From Rhodoglobus vestalii (GTDB taxonomy: Bacteria; Actinomycetota; Actinomycetes; Actinomycetales; Microbacteriaceae): DNA of 64,000 bases. The DNA is taken from assembly GCF_006788895.1 (NCBI RefSeq), contig NZ_VFRA01000001.1, positions 2,046,001-2,110,000 on the forward strand, in the 5' to 3' direction. This document shows positions 40,953 to 50,562 of this stretch, piece by piece. Each line of letters starts with the position of its first letter. Position 1 is the first letter of the stretch. The translations under genes were made by a program, and so were the position numbers. The notes under the pieces were generated by a model, which did no database searches, was not told the DNA's origin, and saw only the letters and a list, made by a program, of their open reading frames with translations.

Positions 40953-42754
40953 CCGTATTGGGAACCTCTGGTGAAGATCGAAACGACTACACCAAGGATG
41001 AGAGCCGCCAGATCAGACAGCGCTCGCTGCGCCTGCTCGGTTCGTTGATCTCGCCGCTACGCGCCCGAGTCACTCTCACGATGGCTGTTGTTGTGGTCAG
41101 CACGGCAGCGCAGGTCGCAGGCCCGGCGCTGATTGCGTTCGGAATCGACCGGGCACTCCCGGCTCTCGTCAATGACAACAGTCTGCCACTGCTGCTCACT
41201 GTTGCCGCTTACCTGCTGACCGGTATCGCTGGCGCGACGATGATCGCCTGGTACACCGTACTGAGCGCGCGGGTGAGTCAAGCTATCTTGTTCGATCTGC
41301 GCAAACGTGTCTTTCTGCACACACAACGGTTGAGCCTAGAATTTCACGAGAGCTATACCTCGGGGCGCATCATCGCGCGTCAAACTAGTGACTTGGATGC
41401 GATCCGCGAACTTCTCGACTCCGGCATCAACCAGCTGGTGCAGGGCGCGCTCTATATGATCTTCATCGCCATCGCGATGTTCTCGCTCGACTGGGTGAGT
41501 GGTCTCGTATTGTTCTGCTCGCTGATTCCGCTGGCGTTCCTCACGCGCTGGTTCCAACTGCGCTCCCAGCAGCATTTCCGTGAAACTCGCACAACTTCAG
41601 CCAAGCTGATCGTGCACTTCGTCGAGACCATGACCGGCATCCGCGCGGTCAAGGCGTTCCGCAAAGAGGAGCGCAATCGGAGTGAATTCGGTGGGCTCGT
41701 TGAGAATTATCGGGATGCTAACGCCCGCGTTATCCAACTGTTCGGAATCTTTGATCCCGGCCTAGTTTTCATCGGAAACGTTGCCCTAGCGATGATTCTG
41801 CTGGTCGGTGGGCTTCGTGTATCCACGGGTGATCTTGCGATCGGTGCCCTTCTGGGGGCGCTACTCTATGCGCGTCAATTCTTTGCTCCGGCACAAGAGA
41901 TGGCAATGTTCTACAACTCATACCAGTCTGCTGCGGCAGCGCTTGAGAAGATTTCTGGCGTGCTAGAGGAGCGTCCGGGTGTCCCTGACCCGACGACGCC
42001 GATCGATCTCCGTAAGGCCAGCGGCACTGTGAAGTTTGATGGCGTTGAGTTCGCTTACAACTCGGAGAAGGTGATCCTGCCAGAGTTTGATCTTGAGCTT
42101 CCGGCGGGGCAAACCGTGGCCATGGTGGGTACGACCGGTGCGGGCAAATCTACGCTGGCCAAGCTCATTTCGCGGTTCTATGATCCCAGTAAGGGAACCG
42201 TGTCGCTCGATGGAGTCGATCTGCGCAAGCTGCACCCCAAAGACCTGCGTCGCGCAATTGTCATGGTGACTCAGGAGGCATATCTGTTTTCGGGCAACGT
42301 TGCCGATAACATCGCTCTGGGAAAACCAGAAGCAACGCGCGAGGAGATTGTCAGGGCGGCGAAGGCTGTCGGAGCGCACGAGTTTATCGAGGCTCTACCC
42401 AACGGCTACGAGACGAACGTGAATAAGCGCGGTGGCCGAGTGAGTGCCGGTCAACGACAGCTGCTGTCGTTTGCGCGCGCCTTTATCGCTGATCCGGTCG
42501 TCTTAATTTTGGATGAGGCTACCGCTTCGCTCGACATTCCGAGCGAGCGACTCGTGCAGGCTGGTCTTCAAACGCTGCTCGCCGACCGCACCGCAATCAT
42601 CATTGCGCACCGCCTGTCTACCGTCGCGATTGCTGACCGCGTTCTCGTGATGGAACACGGTCGAATCATCGAAGACGGCACCCCGCAGGAGTTGATCTCG
42701 GGCAGTGGTAAGTTCGCGCAGCTGCACGCGGCGTGGCGCGATTCGCTTGTTTAG
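40949..42754 (+). CDS. Heterodimeric ABC exporter subunit with intact catalytic site
   Basis: A 601-residue partner half-transporter. Six helices precede an NBD with Walker [11 protein letters not shown]-loop MVTQEAYLF, Walker [13 protein letters not shown] and H-loop IAHRLST, all canonical, but the signature is VSAGQRQL instead of LSGGQ. The good ATP site therefore pairs this subunit's Walker motifs with the other's LSGGQ, and the other site is doubly degenerate, the pattern of TM287/288- and BmrCD-type exporters. Start ATG 40949 overlaps the upstream stop by four bases. Confidence 0.9.
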   Translation: MTVLGTSGEDRNDYTKDESRQIRQRSLRLLGSLISPLRARVTLTMAVVVVSTAAQVAGPALIAFGIDRALPALVNDNSLPLLLTVAAYLLTGIAGATMIAWYTVLSARVSQAILFDLRKRVFLHTQRLSLEFHESYTSGRIIARQTSDLDAIRELLDSGINQLVQGALYMIFIAIAMFSLDWVSGLVLFCSLIPLAFLTRWFQLRSQQHFRETRTTSAKLIVHFVETMTGIRAVKAFRKEERNRSEFGGLVENYRDANARVIQLFGIFDPGLVFIGNVALAMILLVGGLRVSTGDLAIGALLGALLYARQFFAPAQEMAMFYNSYQSAAAALEKISGVLEERPGVPDPTTPIDLRKASGTVKFDGVEFAYNSEKVILPEFDLELPAGQTVAMVGTTGAGKSTLAKLISRFYDPSKGTVSLDGVDLRKLHPKDLRRAIVMVTQEAYLFSGNVADNIALGKPEATREEIVRAAKAVGAHEFIEALPNGYETNVNKRGGRVSAGQRQLLSFARAFIADPVVLILDEATASLDIPSERLVQAGLQTLLADRTAIIIAHRLSTVAIADRVLVMEHGRIIEDGTPQELISGSGKFAQLHAAWRDSLV

Positions 42755-42816
42755 CAACTGTGGGTGTGCGCCGCAATCGTGGCAACTGTGGCGTGATCAC
42801 GAGGTCGTACGAAGCA

Positions 42817-42870
42817 CAAGCAAAAGCCCAGCTGGCCGCGTATTCGCTTGTCCAACCGGGCTCTTGCTTG
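42817..42870. terminator. Terminator between the ABC exporter and glpK
   Basis: CAAGCAAAAGCCC (42817-42829) pairs with GGGCTCTTGCTTG (42858-42870) with one G-U position and a 28-base loop. A/T stretches flank the GC core in both arms, so it can act on both converging genes. Confidence 0.6.
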
Positions 42871-42880
42871 CTAAAGCAGG

Positions 42881-44395
42881 CTATTCGACGTCTTCGTCTA
42901 CCCAGTCGAAGGTCTTCGTCACTGCCTTCTTCCAACTGCGCAGCAGACGTTCGCGCTCTTCTTCACCCATCTTCGGCTCCCAGCGGCTGTCTTCCTGCCA
43001 GTTCTTGCGCAGGTCATCAAGACCATCCCAGAAGCCCACGGCCAGCCCGGCGGCATACGCAGCGCCCAGAGCGGTTGTTTCGGCGACCACGGGGCGAACG
43101 ACGGGCACACCGAGGATATCGGCTTGGAACTGCATGAGGAGATTGTTGGCGATCATTCCGCCATCGACCTTGAGCTCGGTAAGGGGAACACCTGAGTCCG
43201 CGTTGACCGCGTCAATAACCTCGCGCGTTTGGAACGCAGTGGCCTCAAGTGCAGCCCGCGCGATGTGGCCCTTGTTGACGAAACGTGTGAGTCCAACAAG
43301 TGCACCACGAGCATCAGCGCGCCAGTATGGGGCGAACAGCCCCGAAAACGCGGGCACAAAGTACGCCCCACCATTGTCATCGACTGTCTTGGCGAGCGTT
43401 TCGATCTCCGGGGCATCCTTGATAATTCCGAGGTTGTCGCGAAGCCACTGCACCAGGGAGCCTGTGACGGCGATTGAACCTTCCAGCGCGTAGTGAGCAG
43501 GTTCGTCACCGAGCTTGTATCCGAGAGTGGTGAGCAACCCGTTTTTGGAGTGCACGATCTCGGTGTCGGTGTTGAAGATCAAGAAGTTGCCGGTGCCGTA
43601 CGTGTTCTTCGCCTCGCCTGCGTCGAACGCGGCCTGCCCGAATGTTGCCGCTTGCTGGTCACCAAGAATTCCAGCAATAGGAACCTCTCGAAGCAGGCTG
43701 TTTGGTTCTGCCTCTCCGTAAACTTCGGAAGAACTTCGAATCTCGGGAAGCATCGACAGGGGAACCCCGAAGACGTCGAGGATGTCCTCACGCCATTTGA
43801 GGGTTTCGAGATCCATGAAAAGGGTGCGGCTGGCGTTGGTGACGTCCGTTGCGTGCACGCCGCCGTTGACGCCGCCGGTAAGGTTCCACAGCACCCAAGT
43901 GTCGGTGGTTCCAAACATGAGCTCGCCGGCATCTGCCTTTTCTCGTGCGCCCTCGACGTTCTCAAGGATCCACGCAATTTTGGTTCCCGAAAAGTAGGTT
44001 GCCAGTGGCAAGCCAACAATGCTCTTGAAACGGTCGACGCCGCCGTCTTTGGCAATTCTGTCGACGATCGGCTGAGTGCGAGTGTCTTGCCAGACGATCG
44101 CGTTGTAGATCGGCTTGCCAGTGTTGCGATCCCAGACCACCGCGGTCTCGCGCTGGTTGGTGATTCCCACCGCGGCGATGTCGTGGCGGGTGAGGTTGGC
44201 GGTCGAAAGGGCCTTGCCGATTACCTCGCGGGTATGAGTCCAAATCTCTTGAGGATCATGCTCGACCCAGCCGGCCTTCGGGAAGATCTGCTCGTGCTCG
44301 AGCTGTCCCATGGAAATGACCGAGCCTGATTTATCGAAAATGATGGCACGTGAGCTTGTTGTTCCTTGATCGATGGCCAAAATATATTTACTCAT
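42881..44395 (-). CDS. glpK: Glycerol kinase
   Basis: A 504-residue FGGY-family kinase forming sn-glycerol 3-phosphate. It opens [18 protein letters not shown] (phosphate loop), has [13 protein letters not shown], the glycerol-binding [10 protein letters not shown] and [14 protein letters not shown], and ends with the [20 protein letters not shown] signature. All sites are intact. Start ATG 44395. It follows glpF by 69 bp on the minus strand, giving a glycerol uptake operon. A small CAACC-TAGG-GGTTG hairpin (44445-44458) in that gap is too weak to call. Confidence 0.96.
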   Translation of the reverse strand: MSKYILAIDQGTTSSRAIIFDKSGSVISMGQLEHEQIFPKAGWVEHDPQEIWTHTREVIGKALSTANLTRHDIAAVGITNQRETAVVWDRNTGKPIYNAIVWQDTRTQPIVDRIAKDGGVDRFKSIVGLPLATYFSGTKIAWILENVEGAREKADAGELMFGTTDTWVLWNLTGGVNGGVHATDVTNASRTLFMDLETLKWREDILDVFGVPLSMLPEIRSSSEVYGEAEPNSLLREVPIAGILGDQQAATFGQAAFDAGEAKNTYGTGNFLIFNTDTEIVHSKNGLLTTLGYKLGDEPAHYALEGSIAVTGSLVQWLRDNLGIIKDAPEIETLAKTVDDNGGAYFVPAFSGLFAPYWRADARGALVGLTRFVNKGHIARAALEATAFQTREVIDAVNADSGVPLTELKVDGGMIANNLLMQFQADILGVPVVRPVVAETTALGAAYAAGLAVGFWDGLDDLRKNWQEDSRWEPKMGEEERERLLRSWKKAVTKTFDWVDEDVE

Positions 44396-44464
44396 TTGTA
44401 AACTCCTTTGTTATTTCGTGAAAACTACGAAGAGGAAACCACCCCAACCTAGGGGTTGTTTCTG

Positions 44465-45223
44465 TTAGGTGAGGATGGGCAATAGTGGGATCGATGCGGC
44501 ACCAGCGAGGACTCCACCGATGATCGGTCCGAGCACAGGAACCCAGGAGTAGCTCCAGTCGCTGGTGCCCTTGCCCTTGATAGGGAGAAGCGCGTGAGCG
44601 ATTCGGGGCCCCAGGTCACGTGCGGGGTTGATGGCGTAGCCGGTCGGACCACCGAGCGATGTACCGATAACGATAACGAGCAGCGCTACCGGGAGCGCGC
44701 CGAGAGACGCGAGCCCTCCACCCGCATCTTGACGTCCGAACCCGATGACGACGAACACGAGAACAAATGTGCCGATAATTTCGGTAATGAGGTTCCAGCC
44801 GTAGCTGCGAATAGCGGGGCCCGTTGAAAACACGGCGAGCTTGGCGCCGGCATCGACTTCCTGGTCGAAGTGCTGCTTGTATGCCAGCCACGTGAAGACG
44901 GCACCGATGATCGCACCGATCATTTGGGCAAGGATATAAGCGAGCACCGAAACGACGCTCACGCTGACTCCCGCCCCGAATTCGGTTGCACCGCTAGCGA
45001 CGAGACCGAGCGTGACCGCAGGGTTGATGTGCGCGCCCGAGTTGTAGGCGACGATCACACCGGCGAAGACGGCGAGTCCCCAGCCGATGTTAATCATCAG
45101 GAATCCACCGTTGAAGCCCTTATTTTTGCCGAGTACAACGTTGGCTACAACGCCGGTTCCCAGAAGGATTAGCAGGGCGGTGCCCACCACCTCCGAAAGA
45201 AATACTGCTCCTAGATTGTCCAC
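44465..45223 (-). CDS. glpF: MIP family glycerol facilitator/aquaporin
   Basis: A 252-residue six-helix channel with both pore motifs: SGAHINPAVTLG and GYAINPARDLGPR. The Asp after the second NPA is the mark of glycerol-conducting members. GTG 45223 is the start, with AAAGG five bases upstream and the characteristic DNLGAVFLSEVVGTALLILLG opening; longer frames upstream are not convincing. With glpK it mediates glycerol uptake and trapping. It contrasts with the half-size MIP in the dha operon. Confidence 0.93.
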   Translation of the reverse strand: MDNLGAVFLSEVVGTALLILLGTGVVANVVLGKNKGFNGGFLMINIGWGLAVFAGVIVAYNSGAHINPAVTLGLVASGATEFGAGVSVSVVSVLAYILAQMIGAIIGAVFTWLAYKQHFDQEVDAGAKLAVFSTGPAIRSYGWNLITEIIGTFVLVFVVIGFGRQDAGGGLASLGALPVALLVIVIGTSLGGPTGYAINPARDLGPRIAHALLPIKGKGTSDWSYSWVPVLGPIIGGVLAGAASIPLLPILT

Positions 45224-45793
45224 ATTGACCTTTCTTGGTTGGGTGTTTTCGCGATGTGCGACGTCACTCGAGTCATAACGCGATGACTGAAAAACTATCC
45301 CCAGTTGGGGCATTTCAACAGGGTTTTGGGCTGCACGTTGGTGCACTTTTAGCGTCTCCACAGCCGGTGGAACGTTTCGCGGGGAGGCATCCACTGGGCC
45401 CGATTCTTCGTTGCGGCAACGAGAACAGGGTCGCTTTTTCTTCTGCACGCAGTGGTCTCCTGGTGGGGCGAGATGTCACCACGGAAGCGACGGCACCGTG
45501 GCGACAGTTCGGTGCGGAAAACCCCGCGATTCTCTGCGTTCAGCGGGTGTCGTGGTTCCGTGCGTTGCTGTTTTCAATTCTGTGACGGGGTGAGCGTGCA
45601 CAGCGTCGTTTTACGGCGGTGCAGCTTGGTGCTGTTGCCAGCGTGGGTGACGCATGGGTCGCTCGATATTCATCGCCTTCGCTGACTTCGAAAAGAGACG
45701 TCCAGCCCGCACTCGTCTGCACTCTCGTTGCAAAAACGTGCACGCGCCTAAATGGGCGCCTAAGTCAGGCGAAAAGCTGCGCGAAACCAGCAA
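45224..45793. other. 570-bp gap upstream of glpF
   Basis: Apart from the glpF control region with the AGTCAT repeat (45271-45288) and CCCCA-GT-TGGGG (45299-45310), I see no gene. Open frames here lack ribosome sites, family resemblance and consistent codon bias. A scattered GC-rich stretch (45340-45700) shows no repeat or RNA fold that I can support. Confidence 0.5.
45271..45288. promoter_or_regulatory. Inverted repeat upstream of glpF, possible operator
   Basis: AGTCATaacgcgATGACT, perfect 6-bp arms with a 6-bp spacer, 48-65 bp upstream of the glpF start. It does not match the dha operator, so a different regulator may act on glpFK. Confidence 0.45.
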
Positions 45794-46135
45794 TCAATCG
45801 GTCGTGATCGGGGCGCGCGCTACCGTGAGGTTGACGCGATAACTGCCGTCGGGCATCCATCTCAGCGGCGTTGATTCTGCCTTGTAGTGTTCGAGGGCTT
45901 GGTCGGCGTGGCAGAGGGGCGGATGACCGCCTGCCCGAATCACGCGCCACCACGCCACCTCAGAACCGTAGCGGGCCATCACTTGGCCGACAGCGCGCGC
46001 GGCGCGAGAGCCGATGGTTGCCGCGACATCGCCGTAGGTCATCGCGAGGCCGGGCGGGATTGAGTCGACGACGGCCAGCACGCGACTCACAAAATCGTTG
46101 CCGGTTACGTTCGGGACCGGAGTACTCGCGTTCAT
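45794..46135 (-). CDS. MGMT-family alkyltransferase-like DNA-binding protein
   Basis: A 113-residue stand-alone copy of the C-terminal DNA-binding domain of O6-alkylguanine methyltransferases: GLAMTYGDVAATIGSRAARAVGQVMA is the helix-turn-helix with its Arg finger. The PCHRV acceptor motif is replaced by AWWRVI, so no Cys remains and alkyl transfer is impossible. Alkyltransferase-like proteins instead mark O6-alkylguanine lesions for nucleotide excision repair. ATG 46135 is the start. Confidence 0.8.
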   Translation of the reverse strand: MNASTPVPNVTGNDFVSRVLAVVDSIPPGLAMTYGDVAATIGSRAARAVGQVMARYGSEVAWWRVIRAGGHPPLCHADQALEHYKAESTPLRWMPDGSYRVNLTVARAPITTD

Positions 46136-46183
46136 ACCTTGCCGTGGATTGATCGTCGAAACTTTTGGTGAGAAGCGTCAGCC

Positions 46184-46636
46184 TTACAGGGTGTACGCGC
46201 CGAGCTTCTCGCCGTACTGGGTTTCGCCGACGACGGTGAAGCCAACCTTGAGGAAGAATTGTTCCGGGCCGTCATCACCCTCTTCCCAAATCGCTGTCAC
46301 GTGATCGAAGCCGCGACTGCGCGCTTCTTCAGCGAGGGCCTTCACGGCGAAACGGCCAACGCCCATGCCCTGGGCATCACCGGAGACGCTCACGCGCCAA
46401 ATGCAGCTGCGGAACTCTTCCTGCGATGCATCGGGGTCAAAATTGCCGCGGATGAATCCCACGACGGTGTCGCCGTCGAGCACAACTCGCGGCCACGAGG
46501 TGAGCGGGTCGATGTACGCATCCGCAATCGCATAGGAGGGTGGCGTCACAAACTGCTCCTGGCCGCGACGCAGTGAGAGGTTGTTGGCGGCAACTATCGT
46601 GCCTGCCGATAATTCTTCAAGTCTTAGCTCACCCAT
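46184..46636 (-). CDS. GNAT family N-acetyltransferase
   Basis: A 150-residue GNAT fold. The acetyl-CoA loop is GDAQGMGVGRFAV (a Q/RxxGxG/A motif), preceded by IWRVSVSGDAQ and followed by FFLKVGFTVVGE. The N-terminal part resembles diamine/spermidine-type acetyltransferases (YAIADAYIDPLT), but the substrate cannot be told. ATG 46636 is the start. It lies 48 bases before the alkyltransferase-like gene on the same strand. Confidence 0.85.
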   Translation of the reverse strand: MGELRLEELSAGTIVAANNLSLRRGQEQFVTPPSYAIADAYIDPLTSWPRVVLDGDTVVGFIRGNFDPDASQEEFRSCIWRVSVSGDAQGMGVGRFAVKALAEEARSRGFDHVTAIWEEGDDGPEQFFLKVGFTVVGETQYGEKLGAYTL

Positions 46637-46674
46637 GGATACAGGCTAACCCGCGGTAGACAGATGCGCCAAGG

Positions 46675-46692
46675 TATCTCTATGTCGAGATA
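46675..46692. promoter_or_regulatory. Inverted repeat upstream of icd, possible MarR-type operator
   Basis: TATCTCtatgtcGAGATA, perfect 6-bp arms with a 6-bp spacer, 50-67 bp upstream of the icd TTG start. The form resembles MarR-family operators; in Streptomyces a MarR protein (TamR) controls some TCA genes, but I have not matched its consensus. Confidence 0.5.
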
Positions 46693-46741
46693 GTTGGGAA
46701 AAAGAGTAAGCTGGTCGAGGCCACCAACTAAGGAGCAAAGC

Positions 46742-47956
46742 TTGTCCAAGATCAAGGTAGAAGGCACCGTCGTCGAACTCGATGGCGACGAAATGACGCG
46801 CATTATTTGGCACCGGATCAAAGAAACACTGATCCACCCCTATGTCGACGTCAACCTCGAGTACTACGACCTCGGAATTGAAAGCCGCGACACAACCGAC
46901 GACCAGATCACCGTTGATGCCGCTCACGCCATCCAAAAGCACGGTGTTGGCGTGAAGTGCGCAACCATCACGCCCGACGAAGCCCGCGTTGAAGAGTTCG
47001 GTCTCAAGAAGATGTGGCGCAGCCCCAACGGCACGATCCGTAACATCCTGGGCGGCGTAATTTTTCGCGAACCCATCATCATCTCGAACATCCCGCGACT
47101 GGTTCCGGGCTGGAACAAGCCGATCATCATCGGCCGTCACGCCTTCGGTGACCAATACCGCGCCACCGACTTCCGCTTCAAGGGCAAGGGCAAGCTGACC
47201 GTAGAGTTTGCGCCCGAAGACGGTTCAGAGCCGATGAAGTTCGAGGTTTACGATGCCCCCGGCGACGGAATCGCCCAGGTTCAGTACAACCTCGATGACT
47301 CGATCGTCGACTTCGCCCGCGCCAGCCTCAACTACGGACTAACACGCAACTACCCCGTTTACCTCTCCACCAAGAACACGATCCTCAAGGCCTACGATGG
47401 TCGTTTTAAAGACATCTTCGAAGAGATCTTCCAGAACGAGTTCAAGGACAAGTTCGACGCTGCCGGGCTCACCTACGAGCACCGCCTCATTGATGACATG
47501 GTCGCATCCGCCATGAAGTGGGAGGGCGGCTACGTCTGGGCCTGCAAAAACTATGACGGCGATGTGCAGTCCGACACCGTCGCTCAGGGCTTCGGCTCAC
47601 TCGGCCTCATGACCTCCGTTCTGGCAACACCAGACGGACAGGTTGTTGAAGCGGAGGCAGCCCACGGCACTGTGACTCGTCACTACCGCCAGCACCAGCA
47701 GGGCAAGCCCACCTCCACCAACCCGATCGCGTCGATCTACGCCTGGACCCGTGGACTCGCTCACCGTGGCGTGCTCGACAGCAACCAGGAACTCATCGAC
47801 TTTGCCTCAACCCTCGAAGATGTGGTCATCAAGAGTGTTGAAGCTGGCCACATGACGAAGGACCTGGCGCTGCTCGTCGGGCCAGATCAGAAGTGGGAAA
47901 CCACCGAAGAGTTCCTCGATACCCTCGACAAGAACCTCGCGACGCGTCTGGCATAA
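46742..47956 (+). CDS. icd: NADP-dependent isocitrate dehydrogenase, type II homodimeric
   Basis: A 404-residue enzyme of the eukaryote-like homodimeric class: [22 protein letters not shown] opens, with [12 protein letters not shown] the substrate loop, GDQYRATDF, and [16 protein letters not shown] 46742 is the real start because AAGGAG (46730-46735) sits in front; the in-frame ATG at 46694 would add 16 unrelated residues. It makes 2-oxoglutarate and NADPH, distinct from the monomeric IDH of many other actinobacteria. Confidence 0.95.
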   Translation: MSKIKVEGTVVELDGDEMTRIIWHRIKETLIHPYVDVNLEYYDLGIESRDTTDDQITVDAAHAIQKHGVGVKCATITPDEARVEEFGLKKMWRSPNGTIRNILGGVIFREPIIISNIPRLVPGWNKPIIIGRHAFGDQYRATDFRFKGKGKLTVEFAPEDGSEPMKFEVYDAPGDGIAQVQYNLDDSIVDFARASLNYGLTRNYPVYLSTKNTILKAYDGRFKDIFEEIFQNEFKDKFDAAGLTYEHRLIDDMVASAMKWEGGYVWACKNYDGDVQSDTVAQGFGSLGLMTSVLATPDGQVVEAEAAHGTVTRHYRQHQQGKPTSTNPIASIYAWTRGLAHRGVLDSNQELIDFASTLEDVVIKSVEAGHMTKDLALLVGPDQKWETTEEFLDTLDKNLATRLA

Positions 47957-48018
47957 GCGAGTATCGCCCTTGGTCCACCCCGGGGGCGAGATGAGCCGTG
48001 TGATTTGGGGAGAGTGAA

Positions 48019-48870
48019 ATGACCGTTGTAATTGCCGGCTGTGGTGATCTGGGTACCGAAACTGGGCTGCGTTTTGCTGCGCTGGAGCACCGCGTGATTG
48101 GGCTGCGACGGTCAGCAGAAAAGCTGCCGCCCGAAATCGAAGGCCAGTCGGTTGACCTCTCGGCAGGACTGCCGCTACTGCCGGCGGACACCACGATCGT
48201 GATGATTGCGATGAGTCCCGATGAACGCAGCGTCGATGGGTATCGAAGGGCGTATGTTGACAGTGTTCGCAGCATTGCAACGGCAATCCACCGCGATTGC
48301 GCTCAGCCGCCGCGTGTCGTATACGTATCATCCACGGCCGTGTACGGCGTCACAGACGGCAGCTGGGTCGATGAGTCGACCATCGCTGAACCCACCTCAC
48401 CCACCGCGATCGTATTGCGAGAAGCAGAAGACCTGTTACTTGAGTTGATCCCCGCCGCGACGATTCTGCGCTTGGCTGGAATCTACGGCCCCGGTCGCAC
48501 CCGACAGGTGGACCGCATCCGCGAAGGGATCGAGACGATGTCGCCGAAACCACGCTTCACCAATCTGATCCATCGTGACGACGCGGCGGCGGCGATCGTG
48601 CACCTGACCACCATGAATGCAGAGCCAGCGACCGTGTATATCGGTGTGGATGACTGCCCGACCGACCAGCGCGAGATTGTCGAGTTTCTGGCGCACAGCC
48701 TTGACCGACCGGTGCCCCCGGTTGCAGCAGATGCTGATGGTGGTAGCAGAGGTCAGGGCAAGCGTTGCCGCAACACCCGGCTGCGAGAATCAGGATTTGA
48801 GTTCACTTACCCCAGCTACCGGGAAGGGTATGTGGCCGTTCTGGCGGGCACTGGCATCCGTCATCCCTAG
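48019..48870 (+). CDS. NAD-dependent epimerase/SDR family protein
   Basis: A 283-residue Rossmann-fold protein of the extended SDR type: VVIAGCGDLGTETGLRF binds the nucleotide, and the central VYVSSTAVYG region supplies the active Tyr/Ser segment. It resembles YeeZ-like epimerases. Substrate unknown. ATG 48019 with GGGGAGAG upstream. Its TAG overlaps the stop of a small open frame on the opposite strand. Confidence 0.82.
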   Translation: MTVVIAGCGDLGTETGLRFAALEHRVIGLRRSAEKLPPEIEGQSVDLSAGLPLLPADTTIVMIAMSPDERSVDGYRRAYVDSVRSIATAIHRDCAQPPRVVYVSSTAVYGVTDGSWVDESTIAEPTSPTAIVLREAEDLLLELIPAATILRLAGIYGPGRTRQVDRIREGIETMSPKPRFTNLIHRDDAAAAIVHLTTMNAEPATVYIGVDDCPTDQREIVEFLAHSLDRPVPPVAADADGGSRGQGKRCRNTRLRESGFEFTYPSYREGYVAVLAGTGIRHP

Positions 48871-48989
48871 AGGGCGAAAATCACCAGCAGGATGGGGTAG
48901 GTGATGAACAGATTTCGGGCGAAAGCTTTCGCTTCTTCGTTCACGATACGTGTTTGGAATCTGCGCCGTCCGGCCCTCGGGAACGCCAT
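48867..48989 (-). CDS. Possible small single-pass membrane protein (40 aa)
   Basis: ATG at 48989 to TAG at 48869-48867. The peptide begins MAFPRAGRRRFQ and ends with a hydrophobic helix, NLFITYPILLVIFAL. A GTG start at codon 16 would give 25 residues. The later codons have strong G/C third positions, like neighbouring genes, and the stop shares CTAG with the SDR gene. No ribosome site is seen before either start, so the call is tentative; no family is recognised. Confidence 0.38.
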   Translation of the reverse strand: MAFPRAGRRRFQTRIVNEEAKAFARNLFITYPILLVIFAL

Positions 48990-49003
48990 CGTAGGCTGTA
49001 CTC

Positions 49004-49651
49004 ATGACGGCGACGGGCGGTAGTGCGGATCCGGTGCGAGTCGATGCCGCGCGGTCAATGCGGCTAGCCACCCCGGCAGATTTGGCGGATGTGGTCGGCA
49101 CCCTTGTTGAGGCGTTCGATCAGGACCCGGTCTGGAGTTGGGCCTTTCCTGACCAGGAGGCGCGCGCAGCACAGCACGCTGTTGTCTTCCGGATGACCGT
49201 CACTCATGCCATCGCCAATGACGCCGTCTGGCTCACCTCCGGTTGCGGTGCTGTCGTCACCGCTTTTGGGCCCGGAATCAACGAAATGTCGGATGCGGAT
49301 GCGGAACGATTCTCGAGCGTTCTTGGTGATCTTCTCGGAGATCACGCCGATGCGGTTAACGGGCTCTTTGAACGATTCGAGCATGCTCGCCCCGTCGATA
49401 CTCCGCACCTGTATGTTTCGATGCTTGGCACTCGAAATCGGGCACGCGGTCACGGAATTGGGATGGCGTTGCTAGCCCACGTTGTGGAGCAGGCCGATGC
49501 TCAAGGAATCGGAACCTTTCTAGAGTCGAGCAATGGGGCCAATGACCACCGGTACGAATCGGCGGGATTCCGCGTGCACGGCAGCATCCCGGTTGCCCCG
49601 GGTCGGCCAGCAGTAAACACAATGTGGCGGGGTCCGGCGCGCAGCAACTAG
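49004..49651 (+). CDS. GNAT family N-acetyltransferase
   Basis: A 215-residue protein with a GNAT domain in the C-terminal two thirds: HLYVSMLGTRNRARGHGIGMALL carries the acetyl-CoA motif (RxxGxGxxL). The N-terminal part has RLATPADLADVVGTLVEAFDQDP, matching the first helix of puromycin-type acetyltransferases. Such enzymes acetylate small molecules or proteins; nothing identifies the target. ATG 49004. It diverges from the small frame at 48867-48989 and converges on the DUF805 gene. Confidence 0.85.
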   Translation: MTATGGSADPVRVDAARSMRLATPADLADVVGTLVEAFDQDPVWSWAFPDQEARAAQHAVVFRMTVTHAIANDAVWLTSGCGAVVTAFGPGINEMSDADAERFSSVLGDLLGDHADAVNGLFERFEHARPVDTPHLYVSMLGTRNRARGHGIGMALLAHVVEQADAQGIGTFLESSNGANDHRYESAGFRVHGSIPVAPGRPAVNTMWRGPARSN

Positions 49652-49675
49652 GTGCACTCGGCCGCGCGATAATCG

Positions 49676-50170
49676 CTAATCGAAGCGGACACCCTCGATA
49701 CGCGAGCGGCGCGCTGCGAGGAAGAATAGGATGATTGGACCGGGCGGCGTGAGCGCCAGTAGCACCCACCAGCCGGAGAGGTTTGAGTCGTGAAGGCGAC
49801 GCACCGCGACAGTGAAACCGGGAATTGCGGTAGCAAGTACCCACCCGCCGCCAATGATCGAGAGTACCGCGATGACCGGTGAGTCGACCGCTCCTTGGCT
49901 GTTCCAAGTGAAGAGTTCGATCGGAGCGAGTGCCCAGGAGCCAAAGGGGCTAACGGTGATGTTCGCCTGAAAGTTGCGGCCCAAGATGATGGCGGGAATG
50001 ACGAGCTGCGTGATGATGAGCGCAAGGACGTTCACGAGCATCCACCACCAGTATTCGCTTATGCTGGCGCGACCACGCAGGCTGAACGCCCGGTAGAAGA
50101 ACCGTCGCATTGACACGCGTAACGACGCACCCGGAAGGGGCGACGTCACTGGCGCGGCGTTGGTGGTCAT
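49676..50170 (-). CDS. DUF805 family membrane protein
   Basis: A 164-residue protein with four hydrophobic segments. RASISEYWWWMLV near residue 35 and VAVRRLHDSNLSGWWVLLAL near 120 define DUF805, a widespread small inner-membrane family of unknown function. ATG 50170 (or GTG 50173) is the best start; the frame extends upstream without membrane features or ribosome site. It converges on the GNAT gene. Confidence 0.85.
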   Translation of the reverse strand: MTTNAAPVTSPLPGASLRVSMRRFFYRAFSLRGRASISEYWWWMLVNVLALIITQLVIPAIILGRNFQANITVSPFGSWALAPIELFTWNSQGAVDSPVIAVLSIIGGGWVLATAIPGFTVAVRRLHDSNLSGWWVLLALTPPGPIILFFLAARRSRIEGVRFD

Positions 50171-50232
50171 CACCGTCTCAGCATAGGTGAGCGGCTGTCG
50201 TTTCGTAAGGGGTGGCCGCGAACGGCGGCGGC

Positions 50233-50562
50233 TTAATCGGCGGAGCGCCAAATATCCGTTGTGACTGCGCCAGCTATCTCCTGAAGCGCTCGAACGTGCG
50301 CATCGAAGGCGTCTCTTCCGGCGGGCGACAGCGACAACCACATAATGCGTCGAGCATCGCCACGATCCGACGTCGATGCCTTGTCGGAGACGACGTATCC
50401 CGCCCCGATTAGGGTTTTCAGATGCTTCGAGAGTGTGGCGTCTGAGACGTCCAGTGCATTCCGGAGAACCGCGAAATCGAGTTTGTCGACGGGGCGGAGC
50501 AGCCCGCTGATGCGCAGACGCAGCGGTGCATGGATGACGTCGTCGAAGCGCACCTTATCCAC
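50233..50562 (-). CDS. Winged-helix transcriptional regulator (HTH_34-like)
   Basis: A 109-residue regulator: DDVIHAPLRLRISGLL leads into LRNALDVSDATLSKHLKTLIGAGYV, a winged HTH, with a wing containing RRIMWLSLSPAGRDAFDAHV. This is the short MarR/ArsR-like type often paired with a membrane protein. Its start overlaps the upstream membrane gene by eight bases. It may control that pair through the inverted repeat at 51044-51058. Confidence 0.85.
   Translation of the reverse strand: MDKVRFDDVIHAPLRLRISGLLRPVDKLDFAVLRNALDVSDATLSKHLKTLIGAGYVVSDKASTSDRGDARRIMWLSLSPAGRDAFDAHVRALQEIAGAVTTDIWRSAD

Noticed and set aside
44445-44458. CAACC-TAGG-GGTTG hairpin between glpF and glpK
   Set aside because: Only five base pairs and no T-run; not enough for a terminator or attenuator call.
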